Source: Planotetraspora phitsanulokensis (GTDB lineage Bacteria > Actinomycetota > Actinomycetes > Streptosporangiales > Streptosporangiaceae). Taken from it: a DNA stretch of 49,482 bases. The number at the start of each line of letters is the position of its first letter. Within the stretch, counting starts at the first letter, position 1. Positions 23,289 through 31,528 of the stretch are shown here, one piece after another. The translations under genes and the position numbers were made by a program. The DNA lies in assembly GCF_016863295.1 (NCBI RefSeq), contig NZ_BOOP01000010.1, positions 1-49,482 of the forward strand, in the 5' to 3' direction. Under the pieces are notes generated by a model, which worked only from the letters and a program-made list of their open reading frames with translations, was not told where the DNA came from and did no database searches.

Positions 23289-23906
23289 ATGACGTTGCCC
23301 TTCGCCGCGGTGTTATGCGACTTCGACGGAGTGATCCGTTTCTACGACACCGCCGAGGTGGCCCGCCTGGAGCGGGCCGCGGGGCTGCCGGAAGGCACCA
23401 CGAGCAGGATCGCCTTCTCTCAGGAGCGAGACCTGCCGGCGCTGCTGGGAAAGATCACGACCGAGCAGTGGGTGCAGTCGATCGCGACCGGGCTGTCCGA
23501 GCTGGTCCCGGAGGAACAGGCGCGAGGACTGGCCGAGGCGTTCGCCTCCGCCGAGTTCCGGGTCGACGAAGACGTGCTCGAGTTGCTTCGCCGCGTACAG
23601 GCTCACGTGCCCGTCGTGCTCGTGACCAACGCGACGCTGTCCCTGGAAGCCGACCTCCTCTCGCTCGGGCTGAGCCATTTCGCGGACGACGTCGTCAGCA
23701 GCGCCCGCGTCGGCGTCGTCAAGCCGGAGAGACGGATCTATGAGATCGCCGCCGAACGCGCGAGCGTCTCTCCGCAACAGTGCCTGTTCGTCGACGACCG
23801 CAGGGAGAACGTCGAGGCCGCCGAGGCACTCGGGATGACCGGCGTCCTGTACGGAGGCATCGCCGATCTGGAGAAGGCACTGAGCGGGCATGATCTTGTG
23901 CCGTGA
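23289..23906 (+). CDS. HAD family phosphatase
   Basis: A 205-residue HAD-superfamily hydrolase with all four motifs: nucleophile CDFDGVI, VTNAT (motif II), the Lys in VVKPERRIY (motif III), and FVDDRRENV (motif IV). The cap is a small helical type I cap. The substrate is unknown; such enzymes act on sugar phosphates or similar metabolites. ATG 23289 has GGGAG upstream. Confidence 0.9.
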   Translation: MTLPFAAVLCDFDGVIRFYDTAEVARLERAAGLPEGTTSRIAFSQERDLPALLGKITTEQWVQSIATGLSELVPEEQARGLAEAFASAEFRVDEDVLELLRRVQAHVPVVLVTNATLSLEADLLSLGLSHFADDVVSSARVGVVKPERRIYEIAAERASVSPQQCLFVDDRRENVEAAEALGMTGVLYGGIADLEKALSGHDLVP

Positions 23907-24023
23907 CCCGGGAGTTTCCTAGGGAACCCTGGCGAATGGGTCGCCGGCCACGAGCGACCTGTTCGCTCGGAGCGTGTGTGCTCGTCCGTCCATAAGAGTG
24001 GGACCGATGACACCATTGGGCGG

Positions 24024-25307
24024 ATGCCCGCCCCTAATGGACAACACCCCTCGATCTGGCGTCATCGCGAGTTCCTGTTGTTATGGGGCGGCCAGACGGT
24101 CAGCGAGATGGGGACGCAGGTCTCCGTACTCGCCCTGCCGTTGGTCGCCGTCGTGGTGTTGCACGCCTCCCCGTTCCAGGTCGGTCTGCTGGCGGCGGCG
24201 GAGACGAGCGCGTATCTGCTGGTGGCGCTGCCCGCCGGGGCCATAGTGGACCGGGTAGCCAAGCGCCGCCTGATGATCTGGTGCGACCTCGCGCTCTGCC
24301 TGGTGATCGGCTCGGTGCCGCTGGCCCACGCCTTCGGTGCGCTGACGCTCGCCCAGCTCTACGCCGTGGCGCTGGTCTCCGGCGTGTTCGCCGTGTTCTT
24401 CTCGGTGGCCTACCAGAGTTATCTGCCCGTGCTGCTCGACCGCGACCAGCTCATGGACGGCAACGGCAAGCTCGCCGCCTCACGGTCGGTCGCGCAGATC
24501 GCTGGGCCCAGTCTGGGCGCGGGACTGGTGACGCTCGTCGGCGCCGCGACGACGATGGCCGCCGACGCGTTCTCCTTCGCGGTGTCGGCGGCTTCGCTGA
24601 CGGCGATCCGCACTCGCGAGCCGCGTCCCTCCCGGGCCGAAGCCGGACCGCGGCCCACACTGCGGTCGCAGATCGGCGAGGGGCTCGCCTATGTGGCGCG
24701 CGATCCCATCCTGCGGAACTCGGTGGCGTTCAACGGCACCGCCAACTTCTTCGTCATCATGGTGGAGACCCTCGGCCCGGTGTTCCTGATCCGCACGCTG
24801 CATCTGTCTCCGGGACTGGTCGGGCTCCTGCTGGCGCTGGGAGCCGTCGGCGGAGTGGCCGGCGGAGTGGCGGCGCGGTTCCTCGCCCGGAAGGTCGGCT
24901 CGGCCCGGATCAGCTGGATCGCGATGACCGTCCTGTCGCTGCCCGGCCTGCTGATCCCACTGGCCGGGCACGGCTGGTGGGTGCTGCTGTTCGGCTTCGG
25001 CTGGATCTCGTGGACCTTCGCCTCCACCGTCGCAGGCATCTCGCTGACCACTTACCGCCAGGCCGCCTGCCCTCCGGACATGCTCGGCCGGGTCAGCGCC
25101 GCCGCACGCTGGATCAACTGGGGCACGTTGCCATTGGGTGGCCTGGCCGGCGGCGCGCTCGCCACCGCCCTCGGCGTACAGACCACCTTGTGGATCGCCG
25201 TCGTCGGCGGCTGCTGCGCGGGACTGTGGTTGTTCTTCTCACCGTTGCGTGGAATGCGCGACATCCCTCTCGGAATGCCCGAGCCCGAACCCGTCGGCAG
25301 GTCCTGA
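24024..25307 (+). CDS. MFS exporter, EntS-like
   Basis: A 427-residue transporter with about twelve membrane segments. The motif RHREFLLLWGGQTVSEMGTQ at the start, PAGAIVDRVAKRRLMIWCDL in the first loop and GGVAARFLARKVG in the middle resemble the MFS_3/EntS group of drug and siderophore exporters. The substrate is unknown. ATG 24024 (MPAPNGQHPSIWRHREF) was taken because homology begins there, although the ribosome binding site is weak. A TetR remnant follows on the same strand. Confidence 0.9.
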   Translation: MPAPNGQHPSIWRHREFLLLWGGQTVSEMGTQVSVLALPLVAVVVLHASPFQVGLLAAAETSAYLLVALPAGAIVDRVAKRRLMIWCDLALCLVIGSVPLAHAFGALTLAQLYAVALVSGVFAVFFSVAYQSYLPVLLDRDQLMDGNGKLAASRSVAQIAGPSLGAGLVTLVGAATTMAADAFSFAVSAASLTAIRTREPRPSRAEAGPRPTLRSQIGEGLAYVARDPILRNSVAFNGTANFFVIMVETLGPVFLIRTLHLSPGLVGLLLALGAVGGVAGGVAARFLARKVGSARISWIAMTVLSLPGLLIPLAGHGWWVLLFGFGWISWTFASTVAGISLTTYRQAACPPDMLGRVSAAARWINWGTLPLGGLAGGALATALGVQTTLWIAVVGGCCAGLWLFFSPLRGMRDIPLGMPEPEPVGRS

Positions 25308-25361
25308 CGTTCGGCGTGAGGACGGCCGTCCGTACGGGGACCGGACGACGTCGCGACCACC

Positions 25362-25529
25362 CTTCGGACGGTCGCGCACAAGTTCGTCCACATGCTCACG
25401 CAGCCCTCCCAACTGCGTGTGCGCCGCCTGGTCATCGCCGAGGCCAGCCGCTTTCCGAAACTCGGCCACGCCTACTTCGAGACGGGTCCCGAGCGTGTGC
25501 ACCGCGCACCCGGACCGAACCCCGAATGA
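25362..25529 (+). pseudogene. remnant of a TetR regulator C-terminal domain
   Basis: This frame reads LRTVAHKFVHMLTQPSQLRV, then RRLVIAEASRFPKLGHAYFE and TGPERV. That is the ligand-domain signature of AcrR-like TetR proteins (a stretch RRLVIAEA.RFP.L...). The N-terminal HTH is absent and the frame ends soon after, so only about 50 of some 200 codons survive. The rest of the 500-base gap up to 25830 holds no gene that I recognise. Confidence 0.7.
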
Positions 25530-25830
25530 GGGGCCCGCGACGAGACGGTGTCGGCCGGCTGCCGCGGAGGATCGCCGGCCGCCTCGAAGATCGCGGGCCC
25601 GCAGGGTCTTTTGGAGCCCGCATGGCGCACGCCTACGGCCCATTCGACCGCGACCATGTGATCCTTTACGGGTGAAACACGGGTGCGCCGCCGAGTCGGA
25701 CCGCCCATCACAAAGAGCCGGCAACGTTCTGCACCGAGCATCATTCGGAGAAGGACCTGCTCCGGATCGCGGGGTACATATCCGACCGATCCGAAGTGCC
25801 AGCACTAGTCACCCTGAAGGTGCGCTGAAA

Positions 25831-26232
25831 ATGAGTCGACATCGTACGGTGAATCCGCTTGCCAGGGCAGGGCTCACCCGGCGCCGAATGGCGTTGCTGC
25901 CGGCTGTCATCGCGCTGGGCACAATCGTCATGGCGTCGCCGGCGGTCGCGACGTCGGCTGGAGAGGGCCCCAGCGGAACCGGCGGGCGAAACACCGGAGC
26001 CGGCTCGCAGAAGGACAAGAACAAACTCGGAGCACAGGGCAACGAAAGCCAGAACAAGACTCATCACAACCAGAGAAGCATGTCGTTTGTGCGGTTGAAG
26101 CACAGCCCCGTCTTCCAACGTGGGACACAACTGCTGAACAGCAACAGCGGCGTCACCGCCGTTCAGTCCGCGTCCTGCAAGTGGAAGAACAATTGCCACA
26201 TCACGCAGAACTACTGGGTGGGCCACTGGTAA
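25831..26232 (+). CDS. small secreted protein of unknown function
   Basis: A 133-residue preprotein: basic start MSRHRTVNPLARAGLTRRR, a hydrophobic segment MALLPAVIALGTIVMASPAV ending in ATS-A (signal cleavage), a Gly/Asn/Lys-rich low-complexity stretch, and a C-terminal part with one Cys pair (CKWKNNC) and an aromatic end (NYWVGHW). No known family is recognised. Start ATG 25831; GAAGG lies upstream at long spacing. An inverted repeat follows the stop. It is flanked by remnants, so it may belong to a mobile or fast-evolving set. Confidence 0.65.
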   Translation: MSRHRTVNPLARAGLTRRRMALLPAVIALGTIVMASPAVATSAGEGPSGTGGRNTGAGSQKDKNKLGAQGNESQNKTHHNQRSMSFVRLKHSPVFQRGTQLLNSNSGVTAVQSASCKWKNNCHITQNYWVGHW

Positions 26233-26253
26233 CCGGCACGTGCCCGCTGCCGG
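26233..26253 (+). terminator. hairpin after the small secreted protein
   Basis: CCGGCA (26233-26238) pairs with TGCCGG (26248-26253) directly after the stop codon; GGGCCGTTT follows. A weak intrinsic terminator. The remaining bases to 26424 show no other feature. Confidence 0.5.
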
Positions 26254-26424
26254 GCCGTTTCCGGCTCTTCTCCAGGCCCTGATTTCGGCCAGCGGACTCG
26301 GCCCGAGCAACGAAGGCGACGACCCTCGGTTCCCTCGATGGCGACGCTGCCCCTGAGCTGTGAGGGATGCTCTCGAATCGGCTCCGGCTTCCGCCGACGC
26401 CGGATCATTCACGGGGGTGGGGCG

Positions 26425-27444
26425 ATGAGAGCGTTCGTCCTGTGGGGCGCGGGAAGCCTCGGCGCCGCCCAGGTGGGGATGTTGCGGGCGCTGACCGAAC
26501 AGGGGATCCGGGCCGATCTCGTCGTGGGGGCGTCCGTGGGTGCGCTCAACGCGGCGCATCACGCGACCCACCCCAGCGCAGAAGGCGTCGAGGACCTCGC
26601 GAAACTGTGGTTGTCGGTGGGCCGTCACGATGTCTATCCGCTCAGCGCGGCCGAGATGGCCCACGTCCTGGCCCAGTACCTCCCGTGGCATCCGTTGCGC
26701 GGGGGCTTGCGCGCGCTTGGTCTGCGGAATTACGCGTTTCCGGTGAATCCGCTCACCATCGAGGCGGTGGCCACAGGCAGGCGGAACCATCTCTTCGACA
26801 ACAAGGCACTGGCCCGGTTCCTGGAACGGGCCCTGCCCATCGACCGCCTGGAGAACACCGAGATCCGGCTGGCCGTACTGGCGGCCGACGCGCGCAACGG
26901 GGATCCGGTACTGCTCTCGCGCGGGCCGGCACTGCCCGCCCTGCTGGCCAGCACGGCGATCCCGGGCCTCTACCCCACCGTGGAGGTCGACGGCCGGATG
27001 CTCATGGACGGTGGCCTCGCGCGGCACACCACGCTCGACGCGGCCGTCACGTGTGGAGCCGACGAGGTGTACGTGCTCAGCCCGGGGTTCTCCTGCCGGC
27101 TGCCGAGCCTGCCGTCCAGCGTGATCGGCATGATGCTCCACGCGTACAACCTGCTCGCCGAGCAGCGCATGGCGGCCTCCATCGCCCGAGTCGAACAGCC
27201 CACGAGACTGCACCTGCTCCCGCCGCTGTGCCCGGTCGACGTGTTGCCCATCGACTTCCGGCGAACCGCCGATCTGATCACCATGGCCTCCGACGTCACG
27301 AGGCGCTGGCTGGAAGGCGATCAGGACACGCGCTCCGTCCGCACCAGGCTGCTCGAGGGCTTCCACCCCGCCCACGACGACCGGCCGACCGGCCCGGCAC
27401 ACCGCCGGGACAGCCGGCCGGCTCCCGAGCCTCCACGTCGTTGA
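26425..27444 (+). CDS. patatin-like phospholipase
   Basis: A 339-residue patatin-fold hydrolase. It shows the oxyanion loop GAGSLGAAQVGML near residue 8, the nucleophile elbow GASVGALNA near 37-45, and the catalytic Asp in LMDGGLARHT. Such enzymes hydrolyse acyl chains of phospholipids or other lipids. No signal peptide is seen, so it is probably cytoplasmic. The ATG at 26425 follows GGGGTGGGG. The last 30 residues are Pro/Arg-rich. The stop overlaps the start of a possible 61-codon gene (TTGA). Confidence 0.9.
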   Translation: MRAFVLWGAGSLGAAQVGMLRALTEQGIRADLVVGASVGALNAAHHATHPSAEGVEDLAKLWLSVGRHDVYPLSAAEMAHVLAQYLPWHPLRGGLRALGLRNYAFPVNPLTIEAVATGRRNHLFDNKALARFLERALPIDRLENTEIRLAVLAADARNGDPVLLSRGPALPALLASTAIPGLYPTVEVDGRMLMDGGLARHTTLDAAVTCGADEVYVLSPGFSCRLPSLPSSVIGMMLHAYNLLAEQRMAASIARVEQPTRLHLLPPLCPVDVLPIDFRRTADLITMASDVTRRWLEGDQDTRSVRTRLLEGFHPAHDDRPTGPAHRRDSRPAPEPPRR

Positions 27445-27626
27445 ACGGCCGCCTCCACCTGACGGCTACGACCACTGATCGGCCCGAGGCGCGTGGGCTG
27501 GGAGAGACCCTCCACAGGACCGGACGCATCGACCGCCTCGCCGTACGCGAATGGCTGCGGGCGACCGGGGTGCCGCCGCACGCGCTGCCGAAGGACCTGA
27601 CGGGCGCGCAATGGGTGTCGTTGTGA
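27441..27626 (+). CDS. possible small gene coupled to the patatin gene
   Basis: A 61-codon frame starting with TTG in a TTGA overlap with the patatin stop. It would encode a basic peptide ending RLAVREWLRATGVPPHALPK and DLTGAQWVSL. The overlap suggests translational coupling, but no homologue is recognised and the frame extends upstream within the patatin gene, so it may be chance. Confidence 0.3.
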   Translation: MNGRLHLTATTTDRPEARGLGETLHRTGRIDRLAVREWLRATGVPPHALPKDLTGAQWVSL

Positions 27627-27702
27627 CATCAGGCCGGGCCTTTCCGGCGCTCTTATGCGAGTTCATGGTGTAAGACGCGAACACGAGCCCTCGCCGGAGT
27701 GG

Positions 27703-28266
27703 GTGATCGACGTGACCCTTTTCGAATCGGACCGCAAGATCAAGGCACTCGTCGAACTGATCGACGCGGAGGAGCGGCGGGAGCACGCGATCCGATCCGA
27801 TCTCGCCCGCGAGGCGCTTGACGGCGGAGAGCCCCTGGTGGTGACCGATCAGCTGGCGGCGGCCTACCTGTTCGCCGCCCGGCATGACAACGCGCTGAAT
27901 CTTCACGAACAGAACGTGGCGGAGTGCCGGGAACTGCTCGGACCCGACCATCCGCTCACCCTGCACTGCCAGGACAACCTCGCGACCGCGTTGTCGCTGG
28001 TCGAGCGGCACGACGAGGCGATCACCCTGCAGGAGGAGACCCTCGCCGCCTATCGCCGGCCCCTCGGAGAGGATCATCCGGACACGCTGACCTGCCAGTC
28101 CAACCTGGCGTGGTTCCTCTTCAACGCCGGGCGGGAGGAGTGCATCGCCCTGTACGAGCAGACGCTCGCCGCCTGCACCGAGGCCCTGGGCCCCGACGAC
28201 ATGCTGACCGAGACGGTCGCCGAGTTCCTCGAGACGGCACGGGAGTATGTCGACGACGAGGACTGA
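27703..28266 (+). CDS. tetratricopeptide repeat protein
   Basis: A protein of about 187 residues with three TPR-type units: LAAAYLFAARHDNALNLHEQ, NLATALSLVERHDEAITLQE, and NLAWFLFNAGREECIALYEQ, spaced by LGPDHPLTLHC and LGEDHPDTLTC, the pattern of Tpr_12 repeats in NB-ARC regulators. Here the repeats stand alone, so it is probably a small scaffold or a remnant of a larger regulator. Start GTG 27703 with GGAG is preferred over ATG-like starts further upstream; the choice is uncertain. Confidence 0.7.
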   Translation: MIDVTLFESDRKIKALVELIDAEERREHAIRSDLAREALDGGEPLVVTDQLAAAYLFAARHDNALNLHEQNVAECRELLGPDHPLTLHCQDNLATALSLVERHDEAITLQEETLAAYRRPLGEDHPDTLTCQSNLAWFLFNAGREECIALYEQTLAACTEALGPDDMLTETVAEFLETAREYVDDED

Positions 28267-28433
28267 CATGGGGTTTTTGGAGTCGTTTTCCGCAGCTCCT
28301 CGCGGTCCGCCGCTCGATGATGGTCGTTGTCCGTCATCGTTGGTCGCCTTCGGACGGCCCACAGACGGCCCCTGGATAGTCACTCAGTCCGCAGCGAGTT
28401 GCGGGGCTGTGGCAAGCCGCACGTCCGCTCGAA

Positions 28434-29258
28434 TCACCGCCGGCTAGCGGTGAGCACGCGTAGCTTGGCCAAGCAATCGTCAGCGGGGCCGCGTGGCACA
28501 GCCTCAGCGACGAGGATGCGCAGGCCGGGAGCGCTCTCGATACGCAACGTCTCAAGGGAAAAGGTCATCTCGCCAACTTCGCTGTGGTGCAAGCGGATGA
28601 GACCCTGATTCCTGCCACGTACATCGTGGCGAGCCCAGAGCCGGCGAAAGTCCTCACTTTCACGTGACAGCTCGTCAACCAACTCGAGCAAGTATGGGTC
28701 GTCGGGATCTGTTCCCGCCGCGGCACGCAGGTGAGCGACATTCTCAGCCGCTTCCTCTTCCCAGTTCAACCACCACTCTCGTGCCGCAGGGTTGAGAAAG
28801 GCCAACCTGATCAGGTTGTCGGTGTAATCCACCCCCTCGAAGAGCGCGGCGGCCACCCGATTTTTGGCCAGAATGTCTAGCCGACGATTCACCACAAAAA
28901 CTGACGCGTCATCCCATTTCTCGATGAACCTCAACACACACAGACTGACCTGATCCACGCAGGGAACGACCCCTTCGACACACGCTCGCGGGCGTGCCAG
29001 CTTGTACAGGTACTCGGTTGCATCAGGACAGAGTTGGAAAACCCGCGCCAAGGCGGCGAGCACTTGATCCGACGGGTTGACATCCCGCCCCTGCTCCAGC
29101 CGCGCATAGTAGTCGGCGCTCAGGCCGGCCAGCATCGCGATCTCTTCGCGGCGCAACCCCGGAGTCCGGCGACGCCCGCCTACACGCGTCAGCCCCACCT
29201 GATCAACGGTCATGAGCTGGCGCCGAGCGCGCAGGAACTCCCCAAGAGGAGTGCTCAT
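28434..29258 (-). CDS. XRE/MmyB-like helix-turn-helix regulator
   Basis: A 274-residue regulator of the MmyB family, common in actinomycetes. The N-terminal HTH has TPGLRREEIAMLAGLSADYY and ARLEQGRDVNPSDQVLAALA; the rest is the MmyB ligand domain (VVNRRLDILAKNRVAAALF, FLNPAAREWW). MmyB-type domains can bind fatty acids. The start is ATG 29258; TATCGT (29271-29266) ends seven bases upstream, which would make the message leaderless, but no good -35 is seen. Its G+C is somewhat lower than that of its neighbours. Confidence 0.88.
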   Translation of the reverse strand: MSTPLGEFLRARRQLMTVDQVGLTRVGGRRRTPGLRREEIAMLAGLSADYYARLEQGRDVNPSDQVLAALARVFQLCPDATEYLYKLARPRACVEGVVPCVDQVSLCVLRFIEKWDDASVFVVNRRLDILAKNRVAAALFEGVDYTDNLIRLAFLNPAAREWWLNWEEEAAENVAHLRAAAGTDPDDPYLLELVDELSRESEDFRRLWARHDVRGRNQGLIRLHHSEVGEMTFSLETLRIESAPGLRILVAEAVPRGPADDCLAKLRVLTASRR

Positions 29259-29706
29259 GCCAGGCACGATAAAAAATCACAGGTCAACAACATGCAAAGT
29301 GACCAACTGGATCACACTTAACGATGGCCATCCAGGGCCCCTAGGATGCCCCGACAAGTTCACCATCGAGGTCAGTGAGCGCGTGCGCACGCCCGGTGCC
29401 AACTTCGCGTGGTTGGCGGGAGACTGCTCGCGGTCCCGGCGAGGTATGCCTGCCGCGCAGGGAAGCCAGGTCACGGGCTGATCGCCATGCAATTAGCGTG
29501 CGACTAGACAGGCTAACAAGGGGGCAACCACGGTCACTCACGACACACCGCCGTCGTCTGCAGGCTCTTGCGTCGCACGCGAACCGAGTAGGTGGTCCCC
29601 CCTGGCCGCCACTACTACCCCAGCCTTGACTTGTCGCGACAGCCCATCCGCGCTGCTCTCGCATGTGCGCGGCGAAGACACGTAGATCACGCTGTATTAG
29701 TAATGC
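29259..29706. other. gene-poor stretch before the propeller remnant
   Basis: About 450 bases with lower G+C than average. A frame near 29360-29480 reads FTIEVSERVRTPGANFAWLA but has no start or family that I recognise; it may be a gene remnant. No repeat, tRNA or terminator was found. Confidence 0.4.
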
Positions 29707-29850
29707 GTGGAGCGGGCGTGTCCGTGTCGGATGCACGAAGTGCTGGCCTACGTCACCAACTTCAACTCGAACACGGTGTCGGTGATCAACACCGCGGCCG
29801 ACACCGTGATCGCCACCATCCCCGTCGGCGGCGCCCCGATTCGCGTGGCT
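29707..29850 (+). pseudogene. YVTN beta-propeller fragment
   Basis: One repeat of a YVTN-type beta-propeller is preserved: LAYVTNFNSNTVSVINTAAD followed by TVIATIPVGGAP. Complete proteins have many such repeats. The frame then changes to unrelated Pro/Arg-rich sequence. It is the start or an inner piece of a surface-protein gene. Confidence 0.75.
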
Positions 29851-30011
29851 GCCGGACTTGTCGGCGCCCTCCCACGCCCCCCACAGTCAAGATCCGTAAA
29901 CGGGCCGAGAGTTCGGCCTCCAGCACCCAGCAGACCGGCGGCACCGCCCAAAGCAAGAACGCAGTCGGTGAGCAGGTGAGGGTCCCGTACACGCCCTACG
30001 CGGCATCGACA

Positions 30012-30078
30012 TTGGCCGCCCACCGAGGCAAGATCCCTCGGCTTCCTCGGCCCTAACGGCGCCGCGGGCAAAGCGCCC
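30012..30078 (+). pseudogene. broken ABC transporter ATPase fragment
   Basis: AHRGKI, a one-base frameshift near 30036, then LGFLGPNGAAGKAP. This matches the start of an ABC ATPase (RGEIFGFLGPNGAGKST), with the frameshift and an extra Ala codon that breaks the P-loop. The fragment ends at the stop of the DUF998 gene on the other strand. Confidence 0.65.
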
Positions 30079-30080
30079 TC

Positions 30081-30788
30081 CTAGACCCGGATGGCCGGGC
30101 TGGCCAGGCTCCGGCGTCGAGAGGTGAGCCATCCGAGGCCGGTTGCGATGGCCCACGCGACGAGGGGGTACGCGGCGAGGCGTTCCATGGTGCCCAGGCC
30201 GAGCCCGAGGTACTGGTTGGTGAAGTACAGGATCGTGGCGGCGGTGCCGATCGCGCCGGTCACCAGTGTCCATGTGCCGTGTACGCGCCATCCGGCACGG
30301 CTGCGGGACACCAGTCCGAGAATGAGTACTCCGGCGTTGCCGCCTACTACGAGCAGCATCGCGCCCATGCTGTGGACGAAGATGTTCTCGTTCTCGGGGC
30401 TGAGCCCGGCTATGGCCCAGCCGAGTCCGGCGAACACGATCATGGTTTTGCCGGTCGTGATCGCGGGATGCCGGGGCCAGTGGCTCCAGGCCAGCAGCAG
30501 GCCGGTGATCAGAAGCAGGCCGGAGACGATGAACGACGTGTTGACCAGGGCGTGCTGCGCTGAGCACACCTCGACAAGTTCGTCGGTGGTGTAGTACCTG
30601 TACGGCGCGCAGGCCGTGTTGCCGAGATCGCTGATGAACTGTCGTGTCACGTGGTAGGGGGCTGTGCTCGCCCATTGCGCCACGACTTGTACGACGAAGA
30701 ACTGGATCAACGTGACCCAGGCTGTGGCAGCGACGGCAATGCGGGTGGGCGCGACTGGTGTGCCGATGGGCGGTGGGGGCGATGACAT
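30081..30788 (-). CDS. DUF998 family membrane protein
   Basis: A 235-residue protein with six hydrophobic segments and the family pattern TRQFISDLGNTACAPY near 50-65, followed by membrane helices with GNAGVLILGL and GAIGTAATILYF. DUF998 proteins are integral membrane proteins of unknown function. It lies 72 bases downstream of the TetR gene on the same strand and probably shares its promoter. Start ATG 30788. Confidence 0.85.
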   Translation of the reverse strand: MSSPPPPIGTPVAPTRIAVAATAWVTLIQFFVVQVVAQWASTAPYHVTRQFISDLGNTACAPYRYYTTDELVEVCSAQHALVNTSFIVSGLLLITGLLLAWSHWPRHPAITTGKTMIVFAGLGWAIAGLSPENENIFVHSMGAMLLVVGGNAGVLILGLVSRSRAGWRVHGTWTLVTGAIGTAATILYFTNQYLGLGLGTMERLAAYPLVAWAIATGLGWLTSRRRSLASPAIRV

Positions 30789-30860
30789 GGTGGCTCCTCA
30801 CGCGCAGCGTTGTTCGCCGGCCGAGCCGACGGCTCGGCCGCGGTGCAGAGATCAGTTGCC

Positions 30861-31445
30861 TTACAGGCCGCGTTCGAGCAAGTCGAAAGCGGCATCGAGG
30901 AGTTCGTCGACGGTCTTGCCGATCTCGGGGACCCAGGACGCGCGCACAGCCCACTGGATGGTTGCGAACGTGGTGGTGACCAGCACGCTCGGATAGACGT
31001 CGGCAGTGAGGTCGCGGTGCTCCCTGTCGGCGACGGCCGTCATGACGGCCAGGAACAGCTCATCCTTCTGGCCCGACTGGGCGCGGGCCAGAAGCTGCGG
31101 GTACCGCCTCCACAGCGCGATCTGGTCCTGGCTGGGTACGAAGGAGTCGGCCACGTGCTTGGCCAGCGCCCGCATCGTACGTGCGGCCGGCTCCTCTGGC
31201 GGCCGGGCCGCAACGAATGCGACCAACTCATCCACCGCCACCGACGGGCCCATGGCAAGGGCGTCTTCCTTGGTGGAGAAGTAGTTGAAGAACGTCCGCG
31301 GCGAGATGTCCGCGCTCTCACTGATCGCCTCAATGGTCGCCGCGTCGAGCCCCTCCTTCAAGGCCAGCTGCACGGCGGCGTCCGCGATGGCTCGACGCTT
31401 GAGCTGCCTTGCTCGTTCGCGTCGACGTTGAACTACAGACTCCAT
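30861..31445 (-). CDS. TetR family regulator with self-overlapping operator
   Basis: A 194-residue TetR protein: RRAIADAAVQLALKEGLDAA, TIEAISESADISPRTFFNYF (HTH), STKEDALAM, then a helical C-terminal domain. It is divergent from an alpha/beta hydrolase gene. The start ATG 31445 is preceded by a promoter whose -10 ends six bases upstream, so the message should be leaderless. A 17-bp palindrome lies in the promoter spacer, which points to autorepression (inference). Confidence 0.92.
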   Translation of the reverse strand: MESVVQRRRERARQLKRRAIADAAVQLALKEGLDAATIEAISESADISPRTFFNYFSTKEDALAMGPSVAVDELVAFVAARPPEEPAARTMRALAKHVADSFVPSQDQIALWRRYPQLLARAQSGQKDELFLAVMTAVADREHRDLTADVYPSVLVTTTFATIQWAVRASWVPEIGKTVDELLDAAFDLLERGL

Positions 31446-31451
31446 GCGTGC

Positions 31452-31480
31452 ATACTATGCAAAGTTTGCATAATCTGCAA
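31452..31480 (-). promoter_or_regulatory. leaderless TetR promoter with operator in the spacer
   Basis: Minus strand: -35 TTGCAG (31480-31475), 17-base spacer, -10 TAGTAT (31457-31452), six bases, then ATG 31445. The perfect palindrome TATGCAAAGTTTGCATA (31456-31472) fills the spacer. On the plus strand the same site lies 57 bases before the hydrolase start. Confidence 0.75.
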
Positions 31481-31528
31481 ACAGTGCACCTGCTGCAGCA
31501 TGACCCTCCACCGGAAGGCAGGCAGTAC

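Noticed and set aside
29360-29481. Frame reading FTIEVSERVRTPGANFAWLA as a gene
   Set aside because: No start, ribosome binding site or known family; it is probably remnant or chance.
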